From Methanobacterium_B sp963825335 (GTDB taxonomy: Archaea; Methanobacteriota; Methanobacteria; Methanobacteriales; Methanobacteriaceae): a DNA stretch of 64,000 nt. Each line of letters starts with the position of its first letter. The stretch's first letter is position 1. The translations under genes were made by a program, and so were the position numbers. Below, one piece after another: positions 27,740 to 37,382 of this stretch. A model generated the notes under the pieces. That model did no database searches. It was not told the DNA's origin and saw only the letters and a program-made list of their open reading frames with translations. Where the stretch lies: NCBI GenBank assembly GCA_963825335.1, contig CAWGSP010000001.1, positions 682,001-746,000 of the forward strand. Reading direction: 5' to 3'.

Positions 27740-28612
27740 ATGAGTTATTTGATATGTAATAAATGTGGAGGTTATTATGAACTCCAAGAGGGAGAATACT
27801 CTGAAAATTTTTCAGATCAATGTGAATGTGGAGGAAAATTAGAATATAAAAAATATATCATTGATGAAAAAACAATTTACCCCAAATCTATAGGTACAGG
27901 TGCACTTATTTTCTTCACAATAACTGCATCAACCTTATATATACATATCAATTCCGTGTTCATGATCCTTATATTTGTGATTGCATTATTTATTGGAAGT
28001 TTTGTTGCATCGTATTACAGTGGGCTCAGATATAAAACCGGCATTTTTAATGGTGTATTAGCATCAACTTTTGGTGCAATACTACTTTTCTCTATGATAC
28101 CATTACTACATTATTTGAATTATCTAAACCCTAAAGGAAGTTTTATAGAACTTGGAATAGGTTTGTTCATTTTTATCATATTATTACCCGTAGTTATCGG
28201 TTTTATTGGAAGTTTTACTGCTACAACGCTAAAAACAAAAGATATGAAATTAAATTGGAATATTTTTGGAGAAGGTGTTGTATTGACATCAATACTATTT
28301 TTTGTTACTTTAATTTTTTCTCCCTTAATTATAGGTTTCTTCATGGGTATCAGAGCTGGTCAAGAACATTGGGAAGGGATGAAACATGGCTTTTTAATAG
28401 GCAGCACAGGAACTCTTTTAGCTTCGATAATCGCAATTTATGCACCAATAGCTATCTTGCATAAATTTAATTTAACGCCTAATTTTTCCCCAATAATTAT
28501 TGTAACCACAATATTCCTCTTTATAACCATGTTCATATCTGGAGGATTATTAGGTTCATTAGGAGGATACCTAGGAGTAGTTATTAAAAAAAAATCAATT
28601 AAAAAGTCCTAA
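27740..28612 (+). CDS. Zinc-ribbon membrane protein
   Basis: The N-terminal ribbon (MSYLICNKCGGYYELQEGEY and CECGGKLEY) is followed by seven or eight hydrophobic segments with glycine-rich GSFVASYYSG and GGLLGSLGGYLG patterns. The fold is like small DUF5518-type methanogen membrane proteins, here duplicated. ATG at 27740 starts directly at the ribbon and lies five bases after the preceding stop; TTG 27731 is the in-frame alternative. Function unknown. The ribbon faces the cytoplasm if the first segment runs outward. Confidence 0.6.
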   Translation: MSYLICNKCGGYYELQEGEYSENFSDQCECGGKLEYKKYIIDEKTIYPKSIGTGALIFFTITASTLYIHINSVFMILIFVIALFIGSFVASYYSGLRYKTGIFNGVLASTFGAILLFSMIPLLHYLNYLNPKGSFIELGIGLFIFIILLPVVIGFIGSFTATTLKTKDMKLNWNIFGEGVVLTSILFFVTLIFSPLIIGFFMGIRAGQEHWEGMKHGFLIGSTGTLLASIIAIYAPIAILHKFNLTPNFSPIIIVTTIFLFITMFISGGLLGSLGGYLGVVIKKKSIKKS

Positions 28613-28671
28613 AAAAACCAAAAAATTGGACGTATGCCTTAATAAATCTAAATTTGGTGGTTATTTCTTGG

Positions 28672-28691
28672 TTAGGCATAACCTTGCCTAA
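28672..28691. repeat. Hairpin after the zinc-ribbon membrane genes
   Basis: TTAGGCA (28672-28678) and TGCCTAA (28685-28691) form a seven-base stem with a six-base loop, 60 bases after the stop codon. It may be a terminator stem, but T runs follow only about 40 bases later. The rest of 28613-28980 is AT-rich with no gene seen. Confidence 0.4.
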
Positions 28692-28980
28692 TCGACATGT
28701 TTTAATAAACTATTACATATTGTAATTTATTTTTTCTCTAGTGATAAGATTTTATTAGCAAAGCAGTTTACATATTTTATCTGTTTGATATGATTATGTA
28801 AAACATATTTGAAGCTTATTATATTTTTAAATTAGTTTTAATTTTCAATTTAACCTTGATAGCTGAATCAAACTGTTATTATCGACAATTTTTTTTGATT
28901 AATAGATTTATAATATTCCTTATTTTAATAAATAAAGGCTTAATATTAAATTTTTTTTAAAATTAAGCTTTTTTAGTAAG

Positions 28981-29036
28981 CTTTATATACTTTGAAGTCA
29001 ATAACACTAGTGCATGGGTTTGATAAAGTGTTATTG
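28981..29036 (+). promoter_or_regulatory. TATA box followed by a 10-bp inverted repeat
   Basis: CTTTATATA (28981-28989) is a strong TATA box. CAATAACACT (28999-29008) and AGTGTTATTG (29027-29036) form a perfect ten-base stem whose 18-base loop centres close to the predicted start site. It could be an operator pair or a leader hairpin controlling the T5orf172-like gene, which begins at 29131. Confidence 0.6.
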
Positions 29037-29130
29037 GGGTGAAATTTTGATATAAGATACAATATTGGATCATAAAACGAATTTAATATGATTGTTGAAC
29101 GTTAATTATAATTTGGAGTGTGCAAACTAA

Positions 29131-29937
29131 ATGAAAGGTACTAATATATATTTAATAGGGTCTGTTGAACAGATGGCTGTGAAAATAGGGAAAAGTGATA
29201 ACCCCGTGAAACGTTTGAATGAATTGCAAACAGGGAATCCTCATAAGCTGTTTTTGTATGGTGTTATCGAAAATGTTAACGTGGAACTTGAGAACAAATT
29301 ACATCGTATCATGAAGCCTTTACAAATGGAAGGAGAATGGTTTAAACTTACAGACAAGTTAATCCAGTTTATGGTAAGCAAAACCGATCATATAAGCTAC
29401 GATTATAAAGTTACTCATAAAACGAAGTCTGAAGACCCTCTAGACTTAGCAATTGATAAAATTGTGAAACCGACTAAAAGACAGAGATTTATGAACGAGG
29501 ATCATCTGTTTAGAATTTTAAGAAAATATCTTAGTTTAAACGATGAAAATCCTCATTTTGATATTAAAAAATTGAGACGAAAACTCAAAGATAGAGAAAT
29601 ATATAATATTAGACGTAATGGAGAATGGGTATACCTGGATTATGTTGTAGATGAAAAACCAATTCAACCTGACCACTATCTTGGACCAATTTATCTTTTA
29701 GATGAATACACCGTTAACACTTGGGAAAAATATGCTAGTATTCAACGAAGCGCAGATTCCAGAGAACATATGGGCATCACAATTAACAAAGGATACTCAG
29801 AAGTTTCTAAAGATGACCCACTAACTGTAACCACAGAAATTATAAACAACTCCAGACTGGGCGTTCCAGTAGTCATTTATAAGAAAGGAATTTACGATGC
29901 AAGTTGTGTGCATGAAAATTTCGGATTATCCAACTAA
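29131..29937 (+). CDS. T5orf172 / GIY-YIG-like nuclease-domain protein
   Basis: The first 90 residues fit the T5orf172 branch of the GIY-YIG nuclease superfamily: IYLIGSVEQMAVKIGKSDN, then VKRLNELQTGNPHKLFLYG and LENKLHRIMKPLQMEGEWF. The basic middle (KPTKRQRFMNEDHLFRILRK) and C-terminal half are not recognised. Such proteins occur in viruses and mobile elements. TTGGAGTG precedes the ATG by about ten bases. It is transcribed alone from the promoter at 28981, with a leader of over 100 bases. Confidence 0.75.
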   Translation: MKGTNIYLIGSVEQMAVKIGKSDNPVKRLNELQTGNPHKLFLYGVIENVNVELENKLHRIMKPLQMEGEWFKLTDKLIQFMVSKTDHISYDYKVTHKTKSEDPLDLAIDKIVKPTKRQRFMNEDHLFRILRKYLSLNDENPHFDIKKLRRKLKDREIYNIRRNGEWVYLDYVVDEKPIQPDHYLGPIYLLDEYTVNTWEKYASIQRSADSREHMGITINKGYSEVSKDDPLTVTTEIINNSRLGVPVVIYKKGIYDASCVHENFGLSN

Positions 29938-30052
29938 TGGGAGAACTAATTATCTAGAAAATTAGTTTTCTATAAATTTTATTTATTTTTTTCATGATAA
30001 AAAAAATCACCTAACCCAAGTTGAAAAGTTCATGATTATTGGAGCGCAAAAA

Positions 30053-30471
30053 ATGGAAGAATATGAAAATGATGAAAATTACATTGAACGAAATAATGTC
30101 GGAATTAAGGTAGGTGCTATTGGAATAGTTGTAGGTGCAGTATTTGGTTTGATAGCATTCGAAGTTGATATGGTATTGATAGCGTTGACACCTTTTGTAG
30201 TTGGATTTGTGACTAGTATGTTATATCCACTAGACGAAGGTGGTGGTGAAGCTGGTGCGATAGCAGCTGCAATATTATTGGGGGCTATTGCCATATTATG
30301 GCTTATCATTGTAATCGGCGAATCTGGTGATTCGATTAGTTCACAAATTGTTATAGACCTTTTGGTGGTATAATACTAGGCATCTTATTTGGTGCGGTAG
30401 GATGGTTTTGTGGATATATTGGAGCTATCGGAGGAGTATTTGGAGCAGGAATAATTAATAAAATAAAATGA
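30053..30471 (+). pseudogene. Small glycine-rich membrane protein (DUF5518-like) with frame break
   Basis: From ATG 30053 (GGAG nine bases before) the frame gives an acidic start and three hydrophobic segments, IGIVVGAVFGLIAF, LIALTPFVVGFVTSML and AIAAAILLGAIAILWLIIV, ending at TAA 30371-30373. The sequence GGIILGILFGAVGWFCGYIG, then AIGGVFGAGIINKIK, continues in another frame to TGA 30469-30471. One T more in CCTTTTGG (about 30358-30363) would join them. So the gene is cut by a one-base loss or the base call is wrong. An ATG at 30032 is also in frame. Confidence 0.65.
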
Positions 30472-30707
30472 ACAGCAGTAGCAAAATTTTGATTTTGAAT
30501 GTAACTCTCTTAGAAATGTTATATCTCTTCACCATATAAATTAATTTTATTTTTTTTATTTTCGATATGAACCGTTATACATTATTACTAGAATTAAGAT
30601 TATCAGAACATAATATAACCGCTTCCGCAGGACAGAAAATCACTCTCTAAAAAATATTAGAATATAATAGAGTATAAAGAAAGACTAGAAGAAAAATAAA
30701 AAGTAGG

Positions 30708-30793
30708 TGCAGCCCCCGTTCTGTGATTAAAAAAATTATAAAGGAGGTTTAATTCTTTATAATGTTCATCTTATTAAATCAAAGAGGGCTGCA
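30708..30793 (+). other. Candidate structured RNA or leader element
   Basis: TGCAGCCC (30708-30715) pairs with GGGCTGCA (30786-30793) over 70 bases. Inside, TTATAAA (30736-30742) pairs with TTTATAA (30756-30762) and puts GGAGG in the loop. A 15-codon frame starting at ATG 30763 follows that GGAGG and runs through the outer right arm. The nested structure in a 644-base gap (30472-31115) without any other gene could be a small RNA or a regulated leader. No known family is recognised. Confidence 0.35.
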
Positions 30794-31115
30794 TGATGAA
30801 CAATTATAGTTATTACTATTTCTCAATATCAATATATCGAAATATTATTTAAATAATATCTATTCAACAAGTAGAAAAATATAATACGATCAAATATTAT
30901 TTTTAATTTATTACATTACTGATAACAGATAATAGTCCTCTAAAACTGATTATAAGTTATAAAATCAATTTTATATGAATTTACTATTATTTTAAAAAAA
31001 TCCACAATAACACCGACATGTTTTTAAGGATAAATCGTAATTACAAATTATAGATCAAATTTTAATCTAATTTTTTGATCTAAACTTTACAAAAACAAAT
31101 TTATAGGAGGAATAA

Positions 31116-34100
31116 ATGTTTAGGAATAGGAGAATTTCTGTTTTGCTCATGATTTTCGCTTTAATTTTTTGTTTTTCCATAGCAGGATCAACGAGTGCTG
31201 TTAGTGTGCCAGTTGCCAATTTCACAAGTAATGTGACAAATGGCAGCGCACCATTAACAGTTCAATATACTGACACTTCATCTGGTAGTCCTACCAGTTG
31301 GAATTGGAATTTCGGCGATGGTCAGTCATCAACAGTAGAAAACCCAACACACACATACAGTGAAGTTGGAAATTATAATGTTACACTCAACGTAACAAAC
31401 GATGCTGGAAGCAGCAGCCTGACACAAAGTAATTATGTCAGCACAAGCTCCAGTGTGATAACAAACAATAATGGTATTGATATTTATGTTGCCAACAGTG
31501 CCGGTGTTAAATACGACATGCCAAATGGTGTGACGACAGCAGCACAATACGGTGGTGTATATCCATACGTACCTAACACCTACTACATTGCAGAAGGTGG
31601 GGGTGGAACCAATCCGATACAGTTATCAACAGACCCAACCAACAAGGTAGGTCAGTTTACCACAACAACCAATCAAACTGGTACATTTTATGTGGTGTTC
31701 AGTGGTGGTATCGGACATTTGGACGATGGAATATTAATGTTAGCTGTTAACGGTACATTACCATCTGATTTCAGTGTCACACTGCAATCAAGTGGATACA
31801 CATACACGCTACCTGCACCGGCTACAACCAACCCCAGCACATCGTCTTTAACCAACATCACCTACGTGACCGATGCTTTGAATGAAACATTCAATTCTAG
31901 CGACTTTATTTATGGTACGCAGAGTTGGAAACCGGCAAACACTGCAAATTACCCTATCTTTAACGGGGAGAACATGACCAGTGCCTCAAGCCAGTTCCAT
32001 TTGATGTTCATAGACTTGGATGTGGGTGGATTTGTGACCAATGCCATTGCCAACGAGATCAACGATGGTTCAATAACAGTACACTACACCTTCAACAACC
32101 TGCCATCAACGTCATTTGCATCGTTCGGTGCATACGGATGGTTCAGTGCATGTAACTGGGGAACAGGAATACCACAGTACAGTAACAGTGCACAAGACGG
32201 ATTCAATGTAGAAGGACTTCCAGAAGCGGCACCTGTTGCTAATTTCACAACCAACAGCACCAGTGGAACGGGACCAACAACAGTACAGTTTACAGACACA
32301 TCCAGTAATAATCCGACAAGTTGGTTATGGACCTTTGGTGATGGTGGAAGTAGTACATTACAAAACCCTACATACACCTACAACACACCCGGAACCTACA
32401 ACGTAACATTAACTGCAACCAATAGCGCAGGAAACAACACTATAGTAGAAAATAATTTAATTACCATAAATTATCCGGCACCCGTTGCAGCTTTCACAGA
32501 AAACACAACCAGCGGAATAAACCCATTAAATGTACAATTCAATGACCAATCCATAGGCGTTGTATCAAATTATTATTGGACATTTGGTGATGGTGGAACC
32601 AGCACACTACAAAACCCTACATACACATACAACACACCAGGAACTTACACTGTAACAGAGACAGTAACAGGACCTGGCGGAAACAACACAACAACACAAA
32701 CAAATATTATAACGGTATTTAACAGCACAATACCAAACGTAACAGCAACACCCGACAGCGGAATCTACAACAGCACACAATATGTGGTTTTGAGCTGTGA
32801 CCAAACAGGAAGCTCGATATATTATACAACTGATGGATCTAATCCACAAAACAGTTCAACCAGTGTTCCTTACTCGGCACCAATACCAATCAGTAATACT
32901 ACAAATTTACAGTTTTCTGCGGTAAACCAAGGAGGAGTATGGAGTGTAAGATACAGTAAAACCTATACAATAGACACACTATCACCGACCGCAAGTTCCA
33001 ACCTAAACGGGGGAACATATAACACTACACAAACAGCTACATTAACCAGTAACGACCAAAATGCGGTAATATACTACACAGAAGACACAACCAACCCCAT
33101 AACAAGCAACACCAGAATAATATACACAGCACCAATTAACATCAGCAACACAACGACACTGAGATACGCAGCAGAAAATCCATTCGGAGTATGGAGCCCA
33201 GAATATACAGTAAATTATGAAATAGGAACTGGAGGACTAGCTAATTCATCATGGCCTAAATTCCAGGAATATTTAAATAATTCTGGACAATCACAGTATG
33301 TTGGACCTCAAACAAACGTTACTGAGTGGACCTGTACAACAGGAACCGGAATAACCTATGGTGAAGCTACAATAGGGGCAGATGGAACCATTTATATCGG
33401 TGTAAATAAAGTATTATATGCTTTAAACCAAAATGGGACAATTAAATGGAATTATACTAGTGGAAACACCATAGATGGTGCACCTACGATAGGATCAGAC
33501 GGAACAATCTACATAGGAAATTATGGAGATAATAACATCTATGCAATAAACCCAAACGGAACACTAAAATGGACATACACCACCGGAGGATCAATTTATG
33601 GCACCATAACAATTGGATCTGATGGAACACTATATTTGGGCACCTTAGATGATAAACTATATGCAATAAACCCAAACGGAACACTAAAATGGACATACAC
33701 CACCGGAGGTAAAATCTATTGTTATGGCGGAGGGCCAGCAATAGGATCAGATGGAACTATCTATGTCGGTAATTACAACGATGACCTATACGCAATAAAC
33801 CCTGATGGAACACTACAATGGACATATGTCACAGGAGGATCAATTTATGATGCACCTTCCATTGGATCAGACGGAACCATATATGTTGGAGACCTTGGTG
33901 ACCATAAACTTTATGCTATTAATCCAAATGGTACATTAAAATGGACATACACAACCAATGGATCAATACTTAGTTCACCCACAATCGGATTAAACAGTAC
34001 GATCTATATTGGAAGCGAAGATGATTATCTATACGCTTTAAATCCTAATGGAACACTAAAATGGAATTATAAAACAGGAAACCAAATAGTAAGTACTGCA

Positions 34101-35828
34101 GTCATCGCCGCAGATGGAACCATTTATTTTGGAAGCGAAGATGATTATGTATATGCTTTAAATCCTAATGGAACACTAAAATGGAATTATAAAACTGGAA
34201 ACGCAATCTATAGTTCACCATCAATCGGATCTGATGGAACATTATACATTGAATCATCCGATACTAAGGTATATGCATTTAAAAACATAATACCAACAGC
34301 AAATTTCACAGCAAACACAACAAGTGGTACAGTACCTGAAACAATACAGTTCACAGACACATCGTCCAACAACCCTACTAGTTGGTTATGGAACTTTGGA
34401 GATGGAACAAACAGCACACTAGAAAACCCAACACACACATACAATACACCGGGAGAATACACAGTATCACTTACAGCCACCAACAGCGGAGGAAACAACA
34501 CATTAACAGAAACTAATTTGATCAATGTGATTGGCCCTGTAGCTGATAACACAACTGGTTTAACATATAACTCCATTGAAGCCGCTGTAAATGCAGCCAA
34601 CAATGGTGACACAATATTAGTCAGTGCAGGAAACTACGTTGAAAACATAATACTGAACAAAGCTCTCACTTTAGAAGCTTTAGGACAAGTTTATGTCACC
34701 CCACAAGATCCAACACAACCAGTATTTGCTATTAACAGTAACGCTAGTGGATCTACAATTGAAGGGTTCACCATAAGTGGAAGTGACAACAGTGGAATTT
34801 ACATCAACAATGCAACGGGAAACACAATAACCAACGACACAATCCTCGGAAATGGTACAATGACATGGGGAATCTGTGTACTAAATAGTAACGGGACCAA
34901 CAGTATCAATAACAACGTTGTAAACAACTGTACAGAAGGAATCAACCTCTACAATGTAGACTGGGCAACCATCACCAACAACGCAGCCACAGACAATGAA
35001 TACGATGGAATAGCACTAACAAACTCAAACGATAACACCATAACCAACAACAACGGAACAACACAAAATGTGAGTGGAATAAGATTAAACAGCTCAAATA
35101 ACAACACAGTAAGCAATAACAACCTAACCGGTAACATATGGACCAGTATCAGTCTAGTAACGAGTCAGTTCAACCAGATCACCAACAACACAGCATCCAA
35201 TGACCAAGAGGGTATGTACCTCTACTCAAGTGACAACAACACTGTCTCAGGTAACACTGCAGACAACAACGTATGGGATGGAATAGCAGTAGCAGACTCC
35301 AACAACAACGTGATACAGGGCAACGACAATGTTACCAACAACAACAGTGGAATAAGGATAATAGGTGCCTCGAGTGGTAATCAGGTATTAAATAACGTGG
35401 TTACAGGTAATGTTTGGGCTGATATGAGCCTAGACACAGCTGGTAACACCACCATCAGTGGTAACACCTTTACCAACAGTCACGAGGGAATCTTTATCTA
35501 CAATTCCAACGGTAATACAGTGACCTACAATACCATGAATAATGATACATGGGATGGAATTTACATCGGAAACTCAGATAACAATACCTTAACAGGTAAC
35601 AGTATGAGCAACGGTGGCTATGGAGTGCGTATACAAGGAAGTATGGGCAACAGTATAATTGCCAACAACTTTGTAAACAACTACGATCAGGCCTACGATG
35701 ACGGCAGTAACGAAACATGGAACAACACAACAACTGGAAACTATTACAACGACTGGAACAACACCAACCCAAGATCGGTTGACGGCGGATCAAACGTAGA
35801 CCAACATCCAAGCACAACACCATTTTAA
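31116..35828 (+). CDS. Giant secreted protein: PKD, chitobiase-like, PQQ propeller, beta-helix
   Basis: A signal peptide (ISVLLMIFALIFCFSIAG, cut after STSA) opens this 1570-residue protein. In order: a PKD domain (about 30-110); a DUF3344-like Asn/Thr-rich domain (110-370); two PKD domains (375-535, each with NPTYTYNTPGTY); two chitobiase C-terminal-like repeats (540-705, SIYYTTDGSNP); a PQQ-type propeller of about seven repeats (730-1060, AINPNGTLKWTYTTGGS); another PKD (1065-1145); and a right-handed beta-helix of PbH1 repeats (1150-1560, NNNTVSGNTADNNVWDGI). No C-terminal membrane segment is seen. AGGAGG precedes the ATG. It is probably a cell-surface or secreted adhesin binding polysaccharide or cells. 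Several 120-bp propeller repeats are nearly identical at DNA level. Confidence 0.88.
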   Translation: MFRNRRISVLLMIFALIFCFSIAGSTSAVSVPVANFTSNVTNGSAPLTVQYTDTSSGSPTSWNWNFGDGQSSTVENPTHTYSEVGNYNVTLNVTNDAGSSSLTQSNYVSTSSSVITNNNGIDIYVANSAGVKYDMPNGVTTAAQYGGVYPYVPNTYYIAEGGGGTNPIQLSTDPTNKVGQFTTTTNQTGTFYVVFSGGIGHLDDGILMLAVNGTLPSDFSVTLQSSGYTYTLPAPATTNPSTSSLTNITYVTDALNETFNSSDFIYGTQSWKPANTANYPIFNGENMTSASSQFHLMFIDLDVGGFVTNAIANEINDGSITVHYTFNNLPSTSFASFGAYGWFSACNWGTGIPQYSNSAQDGFNVEGLPEAAPVANFTTNSTSGTGPTTVQFTDTSSNNPTSWLWTFGDGGSSTLQNPTYTYNTPGTYNVTLTATNSAGNNTIVENNLITINYPAPVAAFTENTTSGINPLNVQFNDQSIGVVSNYYWTFGDGGTSTLQNPTYTYNTPGTYTVTETVTGPGGNNTTTQTNIITVFNSTIPNVTATPDSGIYNSTQYVVLSCDQTGSSIYYTTDGSNPQNSSTSVPYSAPIPISNTTNLQFSAVNQGGVWSVRYSKTYTIDTLSPTASSNLNGGTYNTTQTATLTSNDQNAVIYYTEDTTNPITSNTRIIYTAPINISNTTTLRYAAENPFGVWSPEYTVNYEIGTGGLANSSWPKFQEYLNNSGQSQYVGPQTNVTEWTCTTGTGITYGEATIGADGTIYIGVNKVLYALNQNGTIKWNYTSGNTIDGAPTIGSDGTIYIGNYGDNNIYAINPNGTLKWTYTTGGSIYGTITIGSDGTLYLGTLDDKLYAINPNGTLKWTYTTGGKIYCYGGGPAIGSDGTIYVGNYNDDLYAINPDGTLQWTYVTGGSIYDAPSIGSDGTIYVGDLGDHKLYAINPNGTLKWTYTTNGSILSSPTIGLNSTIYIGSEDDYLYALNPNGTLKWNYKTGNQIVSTAVIAADGTIYFGSEDDYVYALNPNGTLKWNYKTGNAIYSSPSIGSDGTLYIESSDTKVYAFKNIIPTANFTANTTSGTVPETIQFTDTSSNNPTSWLWNFGDGTNSTLENPTHTYNTPGEYTVSLTATNSGGNNTLTETNLINVIGPVADNTTGLTYNSIEAAVNAANNGDTILVSAGNYVENIILNKALTLEALGQVYVTPQDPTQPVFAINSNASGSTIEGFTISGSDNSGIYINNATGNTITNDTILGNGTMTWGICVLNSNGTNSINNNVVNNCTEGINLYNVDWATITNNAATDNEYDGIALTNSNDNTITNNNGTTQNVSGIRLNSSNNNTVSNNNLTGNIWTSISLVTSQFNQITNNTASNDQEGMYLYSSDNNTVSGNTADNNVWDGIAVADSNNNVIQGNDNVTNNNSGIRIIGASSGNQVLNNVVTGNVWADMSLDTAGNTTISGNTFTNSHEGIFIYNSNGNTVTYNTMNNDTWDGIYIGNSDNNTLTGNSMSNGGYGVRIQGSMGNSIIANNFVNNYDQAYDDGSNETWNNTTTGNYYNDWNNTNPRSVDGGSNVDQHPSTTPF

Positions 35829-35865
35829 GGGAATAAGTAACCCCTTAATTTTTTTCTATTTTTTT
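35825..35865 (+). terminator. Hairpin and T-run terminator after the PKD/beta-helix gene
   Basis: TTAAGGG (35825-35831, containing the last bases of the stop codon) pairs with CCCTTAA (35842-35848) over a ten-base loop, followed by T7 and T9 runs. It is one of the clearest stem terminators in the window. Confidence 0.75.
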
Positions 35866-36088
35866 TTAAAAATTAATTCTCATTTTCAGATTAGAATATT
35901 TTCATATGTAAAAAAAATAATGTGAATTTACATTGTGATTTTATGATCAAATTTACTGGGGTATCATAAATGAATTAAAGATGTGTAAAATCGTTACAGA
36001 TATTTTGTTTTTGTTTAAACCTTTTTCCATTTAGTTTTTATGGAAAGTATTAACGTTGCTTTTGGACTATATAAAAATTGGGGATTAT

Positions 36089-36499
36089 GTGTCATTTTTA
36101 AAGCTTGAAAAGGATATAGACGAGAACAAGAATACTCCCCATTCTAATGAATCGGAAACATCAAATTTGAAATTGTTAAATTCATTTATATGTCATCGCA
36201 TCCCTGATAGAACATTCGATATCAGAGGACATTACTTTCCTGTATGTGCAAGATGTACAGGTTTTTATATCGGTGCTTTTTCATATTATATTTATGTTTA
36301 TTTCGTTTATGTACAATATACTACTATTCTGATTATTTTCGCTATTTTGATGACGATTCCTACCGTTTTAGATGGGGTTACTCAACTGATTGGATCAAGA
36401 GATAGTAATAATATTTTAAGATTATTGACAGGATTAATAGGAGGTATTGGGCTTGCAATTATAATTAAAGCTATCAAATCGATGATTTTAATGGGATGA
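36089..36499 (+). CDS. DUF2085 membrane protein
   Basis: The core FICHRIPDRTFDIRGHYFPV followed by CARCTGFYIGAF is the DUF2085 signature, with Cys/His pairs that may bind a metal. Three hydrophobic segments follow, with TVLDGVTQLIGSRDSNN and RLLTGLIGGIGLAI. Function unknown. I chose GTG at 36089, preceded by GGGGA with four bases of spacing. A longer frame from TTG 36056 has no ribosome-binding site. It is the first gene of a run of small anchored proteins. Confidence 0.75.
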   Translation: MSFLKLEKDIDENKNTPHSNESETSNLKLLNSFICHRIPDRTFDIRGHYFPVCARCTGFYIGAFSYYIYVYFVYVQYTTILIIFAILMTIPTVLDGVTQLIGSRDSNNILRLLTGLIGGIGLAIIIKAIKSMILMG

Positions 36500-36534
36500 T
36501 AAATTTTGTTTTTGAAGAATATGGGGGGTTAAAT

Positions 36535-37254
36535 ATGTCAAAAATATGTCCTAATTGTAAAGGTGAAAATTCTGATAATGCCGGTTTTTGTCAAAATTGT
36601 GGGAATGAACTGAAAAAACCAGTGAATAAACCATCACGGGCCACTGTGAAAGCAAAACCTGCAGGATTAGGAGCATGGTGGAGAAATCTTAGTACTAATG
36701 GTAAAAGTGCAAGTGTTGTAAGCGTTTGTTGTATAGGTTTAATTTTGATAATAGCAGTAAGTGGATTTATGTCTTCAGAGAATAGTAATAATTTTAAAAC
36801 AGCAGCAATATCTTCAACTACAGTTGATTCAGCTGTTTCTGGCCAACTTACAGGAGATAATGTTTCATCAGTAGTAAATGGTGGAAATATAACAATAACC
36901 TCTAGTGAGTCTGATGGTTCATTTTTAGATGAAAAATCTTTAGTCGAGGTAGATACCACTAACGATGTTACAAAGGCTATGCCCATATTATTTGCAAATC
37001 CTAATGTTACTGAAGTCACATTAATACGAGCAATTCAAGTTACGAATGGATACGGACAAACTAGTATGGAACCGGGTGTAACTATTACTATGAGCCGAAA
37101 TACTTATAATAAAATTAATTGGAGTCAATGGAATTCCACTCCTGACCTATATTATCAAAGTATATATAATGATGCAGATTCGTATTCCATCAACCCTGTA
37201 ATATATGATAACCTACCTTCAGATGTTGTTTTAAGTCAATCATCAGGGAATTAA
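36535..37254 (+). CDS. Zinc-ribbon anchored protein
   Basis: The N-terminus KICPNCKGENSDNAGFCQNC is a double-CxxC zinc ribbon on the cytoplasmic side. One membrane segment follows (SVVSVCCIGLILIIAVSGF, residues 59-77) and an outer Ser/Thr/Asn-rich domain of about 160 residues. The start at 36535 follows GGGGGGTT; an upstream ATG (36496) is in frame but unsupported. Function unknown. A ribbon joined to an outer domain may couple the two sides of the membrane. Confidence 0.65.
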   Translation: MSKICPNCKGENSDNAGFCQNCGNELKKPVNKPSRATVKAKPAGLGAWWRNLSTNGKSASVVSVCCIGLILIIAVSGFMSSENSNNFKTAAISSTTVDSAVSGQLTGDNVSSVVNGGNITITSSESDGSFLDEKSLVEVDTTNDVTKAMPILFANPNVTEVTLIRAIQVTNGYGQTSMEPGVTITMSRNTYNKINWSQWNSTPDLYYQSIYNDADSYSINPVIYDNLPSDVVLSQSSGN

Positions 37255-37382
37255 TGAATAAAAGAATTTAAATTGAGATCCATTGGTTAATCAATAAAAG
37301 GGTAAAATTATCAATTTATGAAGGGTTATACTGGAAGTGTACTAAGAATTAAATAAGATTTTGGCTAATGGGGGGATTAAAT

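Noticed and set aside
30763..30810. 15-codon frame after GGAGG as a gene
   Set aside because: Too short and spaced oddly from GGAGG; kept only as part of the structured element.
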